From JBBQWR01 sp038210495 (GTDB taxonomy: Bacteria; Planctomycetota; Planctomycetia; Pirellulales; DATAWG01), in assembly GCA_038210495.1 (NCBI GenBank), contig JBBQWR010000050.1, positions 1 to 37,586 of the forward strand: DNA of 37,586 nt, read 5' to 3'. The translations under genes were made by a program, and so were the position numbers. Positions 1-8,955 of the stretch are shown piece after piece. The notes below the pieces were generated by a model. It had not been told where the DNA came from. It searched no databases and was given only the letters and a program-made list of their open reading frames with translations. Numbering within the stretch: the first letter of the stretch is position 1; each line of letters begins with the position of its first letter.

Positions 1-135
1 CGGTATCTGACCAGTGTCCTGGCCAAGCTGCCGTTGCTAGGCTCCGCGCCGTCGCCCGCCGACCTCACCCACTTCCTTCCCGACATCTGGAAACGGGAAG
101 ACGCAGCCGAGCCCCTCGCGCCTCTGCCCATCTGA
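1..135 (+). CDS. IS66-family transposase, C-terminal end (partial)
   Basis: The frame is open from the first base to a TGA at 133-135 and gives 44 residues. It begins RYLTSVLAKLP and ends in FLPDIWKREDAAEPLAPLPI. This fits the extreme C-terminus of IS66-type transposases, in which a Y-L-x-x-V-L-x-x-L-P stretch is followed by a short LLP-x-x-W box. The catalytic DDE core would lie to the left of the window, so activity cannot be judged. No terminal inverted repeat could be recognised downstream because the other end of the element is missing. The assignment rests on a short stretch but the motif spacing is typical. Confidence 0.7.
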   Translation, partial: RYLTSVLAKLPLLGSAPSPADLTHFLPDIWKREDAAEPLAPLPI

Positions 136-511
136 TCCGCCGACGGAACGCCGCTCAGCGAAAATGGCCCCCTGGGGTTCGCCGAACGGACACCGCCCAA
201 GTAAGTTACCAAATTGCGCGGATTGAATTGCACCGCGCCGACGGCACGCTGTTGGATTACGAAAATGTCGGTCAGATCGATCAAATTGCGGGAAGCCTTC
301 CGAGGTTGCCCTGGGCCGCATCATTGCGGATCATTGGCCAAAGCGAAAGCCCGCCGATCCTATCAGGCAACCCGCCCAGCCCTGGGGCGAGCCCTCCCGC
401 CGCGATGTCGCGACGGTGATCGCATTAATGCCCTCGGCGACCGTTCAGGCGTCGGTGGCAAAATAGACGTCGCGAATCGAATTGCGAACGTTTCCGAGTT
501 CCAGAGCTACG
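136..511. other. gap between IS66 end and the GGDEF/HD gene
   Basis: About 375 bases without a convincing gene. Short open frames exist on both strands but none has a sensible start, a protein-like composition or a recognisable motif. The first part is probably the non-coding right end of the IS66 element. No terminator-like hairpin with a T run was seen. Confidence 0.5.
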
Positions 512-3013
512 TCAGCTTCTCGGATTTCCTTCTCGATGTTGGATTTCAGGGGGCAAGTGGGACCGCTGCATTTCGCGGCACAGATCCAGCAGCTCGCTCG
601 TCAACTGCACCACTTCCATCAAATCCGGTTCGGCGGCCGCGGCTTGCTCGACCTGGGCCGCCAAGCCTGCAACCGCCGCGGCGCCTCCACGAGCCGCGGT
701 CAACGCTAGATGGGCCGCAATTGCCGACATCGTCGTAAAATCCTGCGCGTCCAGCGCGCCGGCCAGACGCTCCGAATGCAAGCCGATGTCCAGCGCCGTC
801 TGCGAGGAGATTGTGGAGGAGCGGTCCTGCCGACTCTGGTCGCTGCAGGACACGACTTGGATGAATCGCTCAACCAATTGCGGATCGAATTGCGTCCCGG
901 CCGCCAGCCGTAACTCGGCAAAGGCTTCTTCGGGCGTGCGCGCCTTGCGATACCGACAATCGGAGACCATGGCGACGAACGCTTCGGCGATCGCCAGGAC
1001 CCTGCCGCCGAGCGGAATACTCTCGTCACGTGGCAACGAGGAGTCGTGCGGGGTTCCACCGTACCACGCATGGTGCGTCCGCGCGATATCGAGCAGGCCC
1101 CCCGAGGCCGATGCCGCTGACAGGATATTGACGCCGATTTGAATGTGCGTCCTCATCACCTTCCACTCTTCCTCGGTCAGCGCCCCGGGCTTTAGCAAAA
1201 TCGAGTCCGGGATGCCGATCTTCCCGATATCGTGCAGCAGCGCGGCGACTTCCAGCTCGTCGCGAGCATGTTGCGCGAGTAGGTCCTTAGAGACCAGCAC
1301 GCAGAGGTCGGCGGTTTGCCGGCTGCGATGGGCGGTCATCGTGTCGCGGTGAGCCATCGCGGAACTGAGCGCGCGAACGAGATGCATGTCGATTGGCTTG
1401 GGATCGTCTCGTTTCGGCCGCGCGGCGTGTTCCGTCAACGTTGTGGCGGTCGAGACAATCGCTGAAGCGACGACCGGCGCGGGGGCGGGCGCTGGTGGTT
1501 TCGGCATGACCGCTGGATCGAGTTGGTCGCCGCGGACAACGCGATTGCGGCCACGTTGCTTGGCGGCGTACAAGGACCTGTCGGCGAGCTCCAAAAGCTC
1601 TTGTGCGGTCGTCTCGCGACCGGCATAGGCCGCTATGCCGAAGCTTGCGGTGATCGAGAACCGCTCGAAGCGCATTGACTCGATCGCCACACGGTAATGC
1701 TCCGCCGCCGCCGCCGCCTGTTCGATGTGCATGTGAGGCAAAAGGATGCAAAACTCTTCGCCGCCGTACCGGCAGACGAGGTCCGACTCGCGGGCCCGGG
1801 CGCGCAGCGCCTCGCCGACCTTCTGCAACACGACGTCGCCCGTGCTATGGCCGAACCGATCATTGACCGACTTGAAGTTATCGACATCGACCATGAGGAA
1901 GCTGATGTGAAGACCATTTTTAACGGCGCGAGTCCAATGGATTTCGAGTTGCTCGAAAAACGAGCGGCGATTGAGACATTGGGTGAGCGGGTCGAAAGTG
2001 GCCAGCCGGAAGAGCTCGCAGTTCTGCCGCTGGATCTCGTCGCGCGACTCCTTGAGCGCGTAGAGCATGCGAGACAGTTCGATGTTCTGCTGTTCGACGA
2101 CCGTCACGTCGTCGAAGGTGGCTAAGGCCCCACGGCGCTCCCCACGGCCCCCGATGATCGGGATGGAGTTGACCGAAAGAGTGCGGATCGCGTCCCCCTG
2201 GCCTGGAACGCGGAGAAGAACGCCCGTCTGCGTCTTTCCCTTAAGGATGGCGTCGATCCAAGGGAGCGTTTCGCCGAGGCTCTCCCCTCCCGGATTGGAC
2301 CAGCCGAACTCCGAAGGCTTGAGACCCTGCATGGAGTCGGGCGTTTTTCCAAGACGCTCGGCGAACGCCTTGTTGGCCAGCACGATCTGCTGCTGATTGT
2401 CGAGGATCATGACCCCTTCGGACAGCGTGTCGAGCGTTGCCCGGACTCGATCCGGGACGACGGCCTTCGGATTGAGCAGCCGCAGCACGCGCCGCAAATA
2501 AAGCAGATTCACGAGAAATGCGCTGCCGCCAAGAACGAGAATCAAGCGGGCTGTGGGATTCCACAATGAGTCAAGCCAACCGCCGTAGCCCAGCGGCACG
2601 CAGCAAAGTTCGAGTTCCCCCCAGGGTCGCGCGCCTTGGTAGATTGGCACCTTCAGCTGCGCTCCCGGCCGAGGGTTTTCCGCGGAAGCCTGCCAACGTG
2701 CGCGGTGATCCCCGACGTCGACGGCAAGGTCGCCGTTACGGCGACGGATGGCTGCCGAAATTATCGAATCATTTCGCTGGACGAGCTCGGTGAGCACGGC
2801 GCGCATCGTTTTCACGTCGTCGCGCTGGGCGGCCAAACAGCATTGCACGGCAACCGACTCGGCCAGCGCGCAGCGGCCTTCGGAGGTCGCGCGAACCGCA
2901 TCGGGAATCATGCCCAGAAAGAGCACGATCAGGAGGCAGCCGAACAAAAAGCCGGTCAGACCGATGGCGATTCGCGTGGGGGTCGAGATGGAGATTTTCA
3001 GCGGCTTTTTCAT
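512..3013 (-). CDS. membrane PAS-GGDEF-HD(GYP-like) signalling protein with HPt-like tail
   Basis: An 833-residue c-di-GMP family protein. Visible order: transmembrane helix about 17-36, an extracytoplasmic segment, second helix about 154-172, PAS-like domain about 190-305, short coiled coil, GGDEF domain about 335-495, an Ala/Pro linker, HD domain about 540-720, and an Ala-rich C-terminus (about 740-815) resembling an HPt helix bundle. The cyclase signature GGEEF is at 417-421, and RESD at 408-411, five residues before it, is a canonical inhibitory I-site, so cyclase activity with product feedback is expected. The HD pair is H594-D595, but the HHExWDGxGYP loop of HD-GYP phosphodiesterases reads HHAWYGGTPH near 647: the Glu is lost and the loop is two residues short, so hydrolysis is doubtful. 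The HPt-like part has H768 without the usual LKG. The start overlaps the stop of the giant surface-protein gene by ATGA (3010-3013), which indicates translational coupling. Confidence 0.88.
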   Translation of the reverse strand: MKKPLKISISTPTRIAIGLTGFLFGCLLIVLFLGMIPDAVRATSEGRCALAESVAVQCCLAAQRDDVKTMRAVLTELVQRNDSIISAAIRRRNGDLAVDVGDHRARWQASAENPRPGAQLKVPIYQGARPWGELELCCVPLGYGGWLDSLWNPTARLILVLGGSAFLVNLLYLRRVLRLLNPKAVVPDRVRATLDTLSEGVMILDNQQQIVLANKAFAERLGKTPDSMQGLKPSEFGWSNPGGESLGETLPWIDAILKGKTQTGVLLRVPGQGDAIRTLSVNSIPIIGGRGERRGALATFDDVTVVEQQNIELSRMLYALKESRDEIQRQNCELFRLATFDPLTQCLNRRSFFEQLEIHWTRAVKNGLHISFLMVDVDNFKSVNDRFGHSTGDVVLQKVGEALRARARESDLVCRYGGEEFCILLPHMHIEQAAAAAEHYRVAIESMRFERFSITASFGIAAYAGRETTAQELLELADRSLYAAKQRGRNRVVRGDQLDPAVMPKPPAPAPAPVVASAIVSTATTLTEHAARPKRDDPKPIDMHLVRALSSAMAHRDTMTAHRSRQTADLCVLVSKDLLAQHARDELEVAALLHDIGKIGIPDSILLKPGALTEEEWKVMRTHIQIGVNILSAASASGGLLDIARTHHAWYGGTPHDSSLPRDESIPLGGRVLAIAEAFVAMVSDCRYRKARTPEEAFAELRLAAGTQFDPQLVERFIQVVSCSDQSRQDRSSTISSQTALDIGLHSERLAGALDAQDFTTMSAIAAHLALTAARGGAAAVAGLAAQVEQAAAAEPDLMEVVQLTSELLDLCREMQRSHLPPEIQHREGNPRS

Positions 3014-6000
3014 TGGAAGACGTCCTCCAATGCATCCTCGGTGGCCTGGTCGTCATCGTTGACCGGCATCCAGTCGTCATCGCCGGCCCGAGAACCGCTC
3101 GCAGCCCGGTCCAGCACGGGCAAAGGGTCGAAACTCGTCCACAATGGCAACACCGACACAGCTCCGGCGACCAGCGAACCGCCGCGAAGAACCCACAGCA
3201 GAAAAACAAGCGAGCTGCCGGTCAACCCAGCCGCTGTGCCGACGTGCCACCAGGATGCGTGCTCGCGCTGCTGAAACTCGTCCTTCCAGTGGCTGATCTG
3301 ATCGAAGCCCAAATGCGCTTCGGTCGTGAAATTGCGCAGGGGGGCAATTGGCGCGAGCACTTCTTTTTTCGCCCGCTCTGGCGCGGTCGATCGCGCCGGC
3401 CGCGGGGGCGCAATCTCCACTCCTGAAGCCGCGTCTTGCGAAGCCGTGGCGACGGTCTCCTGGGAGACTGTCGTCGCGGAGGATGGTCCACCGCCGGTTC
3501 GAACGACGTGAATGGCGCGATGGGCTGCCGGCTCGGTTTCGCTCTGAGTCGGGTCGCCTCGGCTGGGGGCGTCGCCACTCGCTGGACCGCTGCTGCCCGG
3601 GTCGCTCGAAGAATTCGGAGGCGTCTGTGGACCTGGGGCGCCGCCCGAGGTCGGATCGGGATTATTATTGTCGGTGGGATTTGGACCGGATATCGCCGCC
3701 GCAATCAAGATGCTGCCGTTGGTGATTCGTGGCCCGCCGACGCCCGTGTTGCCCAGGTCGTTGACGGTGACTTGTAGCGTTGCAGAAGGAGCGGTGGGGC
3801 GGAATTGCAAGCCGTCCAAGGCCGCGTTCAAGGCGGTTTGCGACCCGCGCAACACGATGGTGGACGTTCCGGCGCCACTGACGAACGTGAGGTTCTGCAC
3901 GCTTGCCAAAGTTAACTGTCCAAAGTTCGCCGAGAGCGTGACCTCAATCGGCGCCGTCCCGGCGTCCGCGTCCTGCACGACGATCGCGTTGCCCTTCGCT
4001 TGCGAGAAAATCAGCACGCCGGCGCCGGCGTGCTGCGGGCCAGGCAAGTTGCTGACCGGCGCGATGTTGGTGTGGACGATTGTGATCGAGGCCGTCGCCG
4101 TCGTCACGCCGCTGGTTGCGGTTATGCTGGCGGAACCAGCGAATGCGGGCGCCGTGTACAGACCGCTGGCGTCAATTGCGCCGATGCCCGAGGCCTTAGC
4201 CCAAGTGAACGACGGCTGCGAGGTCAGGGCTTGGCCGAACTGGTCGTAGCCCGTGGCGGTGAACTGCTGCGTCTGATTCTCGTCGAGCGTGGCGCTGGCC
4301 GGGCTGACTGCGATCATCGTGAGCGTTCGGTCGACGGTTACGTTGACGGTGGAGGTCATAGTTATCCCGCCGGCGTCGGTGATTGTGACCTGGAAGCTAT
4401 AGCTGCCAGCCTGAGTGAACGTGGCGGTGCTGCTTTTGGCGGCATTGTCGCCGTTGCTGCTATAGCTCACCGCGGCTGGCCCGGTGGTCGTCGCCCACGT
4501 ATAGGTAAGATTACTTTCGCCGCCGTCGTCGGCGCCGAGCACGGAGAGCGCCGTCGTGATTCCCGTTACGGGACTGGGCGTGGCCGAGGCAGCTGTCGCG
4601 ACGGTCGGAACCTGATTATTGATCGTGATCAAAGCGGCGCCGCTGATTCCACCGCTTGTGGCGGTGACGTTAGCGGAACCGCTGGCGGCAGGGGCGGTAT
4701 ACAGTCCACTGGCGTCGACTGCGCCAATGCCCGAGGCCTTGGCCCAAGTGAACGACGGCTGCGAGACTAGAGTCTGGCCGAACTGGTCGTAGCCGGTGGC
4801 CGTGAACTGCTGTGTCTGGTTCTCGTTGAGCGCAGCGCTGGCCGGGCTGACAGCGATCGTCGTGAGCGTTTGGACGACTGTTACGCTGACGGTGGAGGTC
4901 GTGGTCAATCCGCCGGCGTCGGTGATTGTGACCAGGAAGGTATAGCTGCCGGCCTGGGTGAACGTGGCGGTGCTGCTCTTTGCTGCGTTGTCGCCGTTAT
5001 TGCTGTAGCTCACCGCCGCCGGTCCCGATGTGGTGGCCCAGGTATAAGTCAGATTGGCTTCGCCGCCGTCGTCGGCGCCAAGTACGGAGAGCGCCGTCGT
5101 GGTTCCAGTTACAGGACTGGGCGTGGCCGAGGCAGCCGTGGCGACAGTCGGAACCTGGTTGTTGATCGTGATCAACGCGGCGCCGCTGATTCCACCGCTT
5201 GTGGCGGTGACGTTGGCGGAACCGCTGGCGGCAGGGGCGGTATACAGTCCACTGGCGTCGATTGCGCCAATGCCCGAGGCCTTGGCCCATGTGAACGACG
5301 GCTGCGAGGCCAGAGTCTGGCCGAACTGGTCGTAGCCCATGGCGGTGAACTGCTGCGTTTGATTCTCGATGAGCGTAGCGCTGGCCGGGCTGACCGTGAT
5401 CGTCGTTAGGGTTTGGTCTACGGTAACATTGACCGCTGAGGTCGTGGTCAATCCGCCAGCATCGACGATCGTAACTTGGAATGCGTACGCCCCAGCCTGC
5501 GTGAACGTGGCCGTCGTATTCTTGGCGGCGTTGTTCCCGTTGCCGCTATAACTCACCGCGGCTGGCCCCGAGGTCGAGGCCCAGGTATAGGTCAGATTGA
5601 TCTCGCCGCCGTCGTCGGCCCCGAGCACGGAGAGGGCGGTAGTCGTTCCGGTGACTGGCGAGGGAGTGGCCGCGGCCGCTGTCGCGACGGTTGGCGCGGC
5701 GTTCGCGAATACGTCTCGAGCGAATTCCGACGTGTAATTGATTGCAAGATCCGTGGCAGTAGCCGTGATCGCCTCGCCAAAGGTCACCGTCGCGGTCAAG
5801 ACCGTGCTGAACGTCGCGTTGCCGCTGGCGTCGGTTGTGACGTTCACAAAGCCGAGATAACGCTGTCCCTCGCCGTATCCCGAGCCATCGCCGGCGCTAT
5901 TGGCGAAGAACTCCAGCCGATACGTTTTGGCGCTGGCAACGCTGTTGTAGGTCCCGCTGATTGTGATCTGTGTCGGCGAATTCAACTCGGCTAAAGTCAG

Positions 6001-8493
6001 GACCGGGAAGTTCTTGCGGTCGTTCGGTCCGCTGTCCCCGTCGCCCACGTCGTTGAGAGTGACGCCGTCGTCTGCGAGATCAATGCCTAATTCCGTGTTA
6101 CTGAAAATAGTGTTCCCCAGAATCCTGTTGCCGGACGCAGCGGTCGCCTGCAAAGCGATTCCGTCGCCGCCATTGAAGGCGATCACGTTGGCGGCGCCTG
6201 GCGCCGTGCCGCCAATCAGGTTATTCGCAGCCGCGTTGCTTAAATCGATGCCATTGATGGCGTTCGCCAAATTGGCGGCGCCATCTGTACCGAGGTAATT
6301 CCCGACGATCACGTTGTTGCTGCTGCCATTGATCCATAGTCCGTCATTTCCAAAACGCACGATCATCAAATCCTCGACCGTGCTGCCACTGGATCCCGCG
6401 CCCAGGACTAGGCCACTGGCCGCCAAGTTGCCGCCGTCGATCCGGATCAACGGCGAGCCGCTGTATCCCGGCTGCGACGAGCCGTCGATGGTGACGGCGT
6501 CCGTGATCGTGGGCAAGGCAGCGAGGACATTGATGGTTTGAACGCTGGCTCCCGGGATATTGAACGTAATCGTGTCCAGGCCTGGGTTGCTGTTGGCGTC
6601 TAGAATGGCATGCCGTAGCGAGCCCACCCCCGAGTCGTTCGTATTGGTGACAACGAAGCTAGGCGCCACCGTAATGCTGGCCGTGCCGGTCACCGCGCCG
6701 CTTGTGGCGCTAACCGTGGCCGAGCCGGTCAAGGCGGGCGCCGCGTAGAGACCAGAGTTGTCGACGGTTCCCGTGCCGCTGGCCAGGGCCCATGTCAGCG
6801 CCGGTTGGCTCGCCATCGATTGGCCAAACTGATCGTAGCCCGCGGCGGTGAACTGCTGCGTCTGATTCTCGTTGAGCGTAGCACTCGCCGGGCTGACCGC
6901 GATCGTCGTGAGGGTCTGGTCCACGGTGACGTTGAGAGCCGAAGTCGTCGTCAATCCGCGATTGTCGGTAATCGTGACTTGGAACGAGTATATCCCGGCC
7001 TGAGCGAATGTGGCCGTCGTATTCTTGGCGGCGTTGTCGCCGTTGTCGCTGTAGCTGACCGCCGCGGGACCCGAGGTCGCGGCCCAAGTATAGGTGAGGT
7101 TCGCTTCTCCGCCGTCGTCTGCCCCTAGCACGCTCAGGGCCGTCGAGGTTCCAATGGCCGGAGAGGGTGTCGCCGCCGCAGTCGTTGCAACCGTCGGCGC
7201 GACATTGATGATCGTGATTGGCGTAGCGCTGGACGTTGCCTGCGGACCACCTGGACCGCTATTTCCTTGATCGTTGGTCGTGATGCCGAGAGAATCGCTC
7301 CCCGAGTAACCTACGGTGGGCGTATAAGACATCCCGGCCAGTGCTGCGTTTACATCCGCGAGCGTTCCCGTGAACGTCATCGTGGCTTGCCCGCTTCCTC
7401 CGCTGCTGAAGGTCAGCCCGCTGACGCCGGACAGCGCGACAACCCCGTGGCTCACTCCCAATGTGACCTGCACGGGATTGGTTCCCGCATCCGGATCGCC
7501 AGTCGAAACGAGGTTGCCATTTGCGGCCGAGAACGCGAGCGACTGACTTTGATGGATCGAGTAGTCGATCCAGGTCGGGTCATTCGCGGCGACGCCGCCC
7601 CCCAACGAGCCGTTGTTCCCGTTGGGAGACGTGTCGAAAGCTGTCGTGCCCGCCAATTCATCAAAGTTCCAGTTGCCCGCCAGCCCCGCCTCGTTGCCGA
7701 TGAGAGTTTGGTTCATCGTGCTTTGAATATCGGCTTGAGTGCGAGCGATATCCCAAACTCGAACGTCGTCGATCAGACCCTGGAAATGTTGCGTGCTGGA
7801 ATTCTGCCGCGTGCCGATGCTCAAATCGTTGAGCGCCGGATATGTATCTCCAATGTTTCCCGTGGCGCTAATGGACTGGACGAGATTTCCATTGATGTAG
7901 ACACTTGCGGCGCCGGCGCCCGCGTCGTAGGTCACCGCCACATGCGTCCATTGATTGAGCGGCACGACATAACCACTTGACGTCCAAGCCCACCCCGGCG
8001 CGGTATTGGACACGGCCCATCGCAGCGTGCCGTCGGGGGCAAGGCCCACTTCGTATTCGCCTTCCTTGTTGAGGATGATGCTGCCGTTCGCGGAATACGC
8101 CGTGGGATTGATCCAAGCTTCCACGCTTAGCGCGGTCGTCATTGTCAAACTGCTGGACGGATTCACGACAACCGAACTGTTGGCGCCGTCGAACGCCAAG
8201 GCGCTGCCCGAAGTCGCCGGGTAGACTGGCACCACGTTCACCGGCGGTTGATTGGCTGCCGGCTTGAGCGATACTCCGCCGGCGGCCCACTCGCCGACGC
8301 CGACGCCGCTCAGCGACCAGGACATGGTCACGGATGCGGCGCCGGCTTGGGTGCTGCTAGAGCCCCAAGAATCGCCTGGGGAATTGCCGGTGAATTGGTC
8401 GTAAGCCTCGGTCTGGGCGCCTGCCGCCACGCCCGACGTCACGGCAATTCCCGCCACGGCATCGATCACTAGCTCACCCGCCGCGGACGTCAC
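3010..8493 (-). CDS. giant multidomain surface protein (LamG, PKD/Ig-like repeats, beta-helix, C-terminal membrane anchor), N-terminus missing
   Basis: At least 1827 residues. Order: a beta-rich segment rich in Gly/Ala, a LamG/concanavalin-like domain (about 80-310, with LIDDVRVWDIARTQADI), a cadherin-like domain, then PKD-like modules (PTVAT..ATPSP..LGADDGG) each followed by a Big-type module (TIAVSPASATLNENQTQQFT). There are four pairs: one near 7205-6660 and three in tandem at about 5700-4075. Between them (about 613-850) lies a right-handed beta-helix opening VVTNTNDSGVGSLRHAILDA. A second cadherin-like domain, a Pro/Ser/Gly/Asp-rich linker, and a hydrophobic stretch FLLWVLRGGSLVAGAVSVLP followed by an acidic tail end the protein. 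This suggests a long fibre held in the inner membrane by its C-terminus. The GTG at 8493 gives no signal peptide; the frame stays open to 8526 and the sequence reads like the middle of a domain, so the true N-terminus is absent. Adhesion is inferred from domain type. Confidence 0.85.
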   Translation of the reverse strand: MTSAAGELVIDAVAGIAVTSGVAAGAQTEAYDQFTGNSPGDSWGSSSTQAGAASVTMSWSLSGVGVGEWAAGGVSLKPAANQPPVNVVPVYPATSGSALAFDGANSSVVVNPSSSLTMTTALSVEAWINPTAYSANGSIILNKEGEYEVGLAPDGTLRWAVSNTAPGWAWTSSGYVVPLNQWTHVAVTYDAGAGAASVYINGNLVQSISATGNIGDTYPALNDLSIGTRQNSSTQHFQGLIDDVRVWDIARTQADIQSTMNQTLIGNEAGLAGNWNFDELAGTTAFDTSPNGNNGSLGGGVAANDPTWIDYSIHQSQSLAFSAANGNLVSTGDPDAGTNPVQVTLGVSHGVVALSGVSGLTFSSGGSGQATMTFTGTLADVNAALAGMSYTPTVGYSGSDSLGITTNDQGNSGPGGPQATSSATPITIINVAPTVATTAAATPSPAIGTSTALSVLGADDGGEANLTYTWAATSGPAAVSYSDNGDNAAKNTTATFAQAGIYSFQVTITDNRGLTTTSALNVTVDQTLTTIAVSPASATLNENQTQQFTAAGYDQFGQSMASQPALTWALASGTGTVDNSGLYAAPALTGSATVSATSGAVTGTASITVAPSFVVTNTNDSGVGSLRHAILDANSNPGLDTITFNIPGASVQTINVLAALPTITDAVTIDGSSQPGYSGSPLIRIDGGNLAASGLVLGAGSSGSTVEDLMIVRFGNDGLWINGSSNNVIVGNYLGTDGAANLANAINGIDLSNAAANNLIGGTAPGAANVIAFNGGDGIALQATAASGNRILGNTIFSNTELGIDLADDGVTLNDVGDGDSGPNDRKNFPVLTLAELNSPTQITISGTYNSVASAKTYRLEFFANSAGDGSGYGEGQRYLGFVNVTTDASGNATFSTVLTATVTFGEAITATATDLAINYTSEFARDVFANAAPTVATAAAATPSPVTGTTTALSVLGADDGGEINLTYTWASTSGPAAVSYSGNGNNAAKNTTATFTQAGAYAFQVTIVDAGGLTTTSAVNVTVDQTLTTITVSPASATLIENQTQQFTAMGYDQFGQTLASQPSFTWAKASGIGAIDASGLYTAPAASGSANVTATSGGISGAALITINNQVPTVATAASATPSPVTGTTTALSVLGADDGGEANLTYTWATTSGPAAVSYSNNGDNAAKSSTATFTQAGSYTFLVTITDAGGLTTTSTVSVTVVQTLTTIAVSPASAALNENQTQQFTATGYDQFGQTLVSQPSFTWAKASGIGAVDASGLYTAPAASGSANVTATSGGISGAALITINNQVPTVATAASATPSPVTGITTALSVLGADDGGESNLTYTWATTTGPAAVSYSSNGDNAAKSSTATFTQAGSYSFQVTITDAGGITMTSTVNVTVDRTLTMIAVSPASATLDENQTQQFTATGYDQFGQALTSQPSFTWAKASGIGAIDASGLYTAPAFAGSASITATSGVTTATASITIVHTNIAPVSNLPGPQHAGAGVLIFSQAKGNAIVVQDADAGTAPIEVTLSANFGQLTLASVQNLTFVSGAGTSTIVLRGSQTALNAALDGLQFRPTAPSATLQVTVNDLGNTGVGGPRITNGSILIAAAISGPNPTDNNNPDPTSGGAPGPQTPPNSSSDPGSSGPASGDAPSRGDPTQSETEPAAHRAIHVVRTGGGPSSATTVSQETVATASQDAASGVEIAPPRPARSTAPERAKKEVLAPIAPLRNFTTEAHLGFDQISHWKDEFQQREHASWWHVGTAAGLTGSSLVFLLWVLRGGSLVAGAVSVLPLWTSFDPLPVLDRAASGSRAGDDDWMPVNDDDQATEDALEDVFQ
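4075..5700 (-). repeat. three tandem 543-bp repeats inside the giant surface-protein gene
   Basis: Three consecutive PKD+Big modules are encoded by near-identical DNA with a 543-bp period; for example, the segment starting at 4588 recurs at 5131 with only a few changes over about 155 bp. A fourth, more diverged copy lies at about 6660-7205, separated by the beta-helix coding region. The closeness of the copies points to recent duplication or gene conversion, and copy number may vary between strains. Confidence 0.85.
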
Positions 8494-8499
8494 CGCCAG

Positions 8500-8520
8500 G
8501 CTCGCAGCGATCCGAGGGTG
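8500..8520. other. joint between two N-terminally truncated divergent genes
   Basis: To the left, the minus-strand giant protein gene begins in mid-domain. To the right, the plus-strand HlyD-like frame also begins in mid-domain. There is no intergenic space, promoter or ribosome site between them. The sequence therefore shows a breakpoint here, either real (inversion or deletion) or introduced during assembly. Confidence 0.6.
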
Positions 8521-8876
8521 TGACCGTCAGCGTGGGCCAAGTGCTCTACGAGGTGGCGCCGCTGGGCCAAATGACCGCCGAACTGGCAATTACCGACGAA
8601 GAGATTGGCCGCGTTTCATCCGGAATGCCAGTGACGGTGCGGCTCGATAGCCAGCCTCAGCGACAGTGGAGCGCCTCGCTCGCGGCGATCCATCCACGTT
8701 CGGTGACGCGTGAAAAGGACAATGTCTTTCTCGGCGAAATCCCGCTCGACAACGCCGACGGAACTTTGCGCCCCGGCATGAAAGGCCGCGCTACCATCAG
8801 CACCGGTTCGCGAAGTCTGGCATGGGTACTATTCCATCGGCCTTGGAATTATCTCGAGTCCTGGTTGGACTGGTAG
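8520..8876 (+). CDS. HlyD-family membrane fusion (adaptor) protein, C-terminal fragment
   Basis: About 118 residues matching the end of a periplasmic adaptor: the second half of a lipoyl-type hairpin (SVGQVLYEVAPLGQMTAELA), a beta-barrel segment (ITDEEIGRVSSGMPVTVRL), the membrane-proximal LRPGMKGRATIS motif common to RND/HlyD adaptors, and an FHRPWNYLESWLDW ending seen in adaptors paired with M50-HlyD proteins. There is no start codon with a ribosome site; GTG 8520 is internal to the domain. The N-terminal membrane helix, coiled coil and first lipoyl half are missing. The frame remains open upstream only as the antisense of the giant gene. It lies 79 bp before the M50-HlyD gene and was presumably its operon partner. 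As it stands it is unlikely to work. Confidence 0.75.
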   Translation: MTVSVGQVLYEVAPLGQMTAELAITDEEIGRVSSGMPVTVRLDSQPQRQWSASLAAIHPRSVTREKDNVFLGEIPLDNADGTLRPGMKGRATISTGSRSLAWVLFHRPWNYLESWLDW

Positions 8877-8955
8877 CGGATCGCTTCATCGTTATTCGAC
8901 TTGGAGATGGAAGGGGTTAAGGGCGCCCCACCGCCCCTAGCCCCACAATATTTAC

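Noticed and set aside
4000..5409. Long plus-strand open frames opposite the giant surface-protein gene
   Set aside because: They are antisense readings of the repeated modules, have repetitive low-complexity products, and lack starts and motifs.
4075..7205. CRISPR array
   Set aside because: The repeat units are 543 bp long, coding and contiguous in frame; there are no short repeats with unique spacers.
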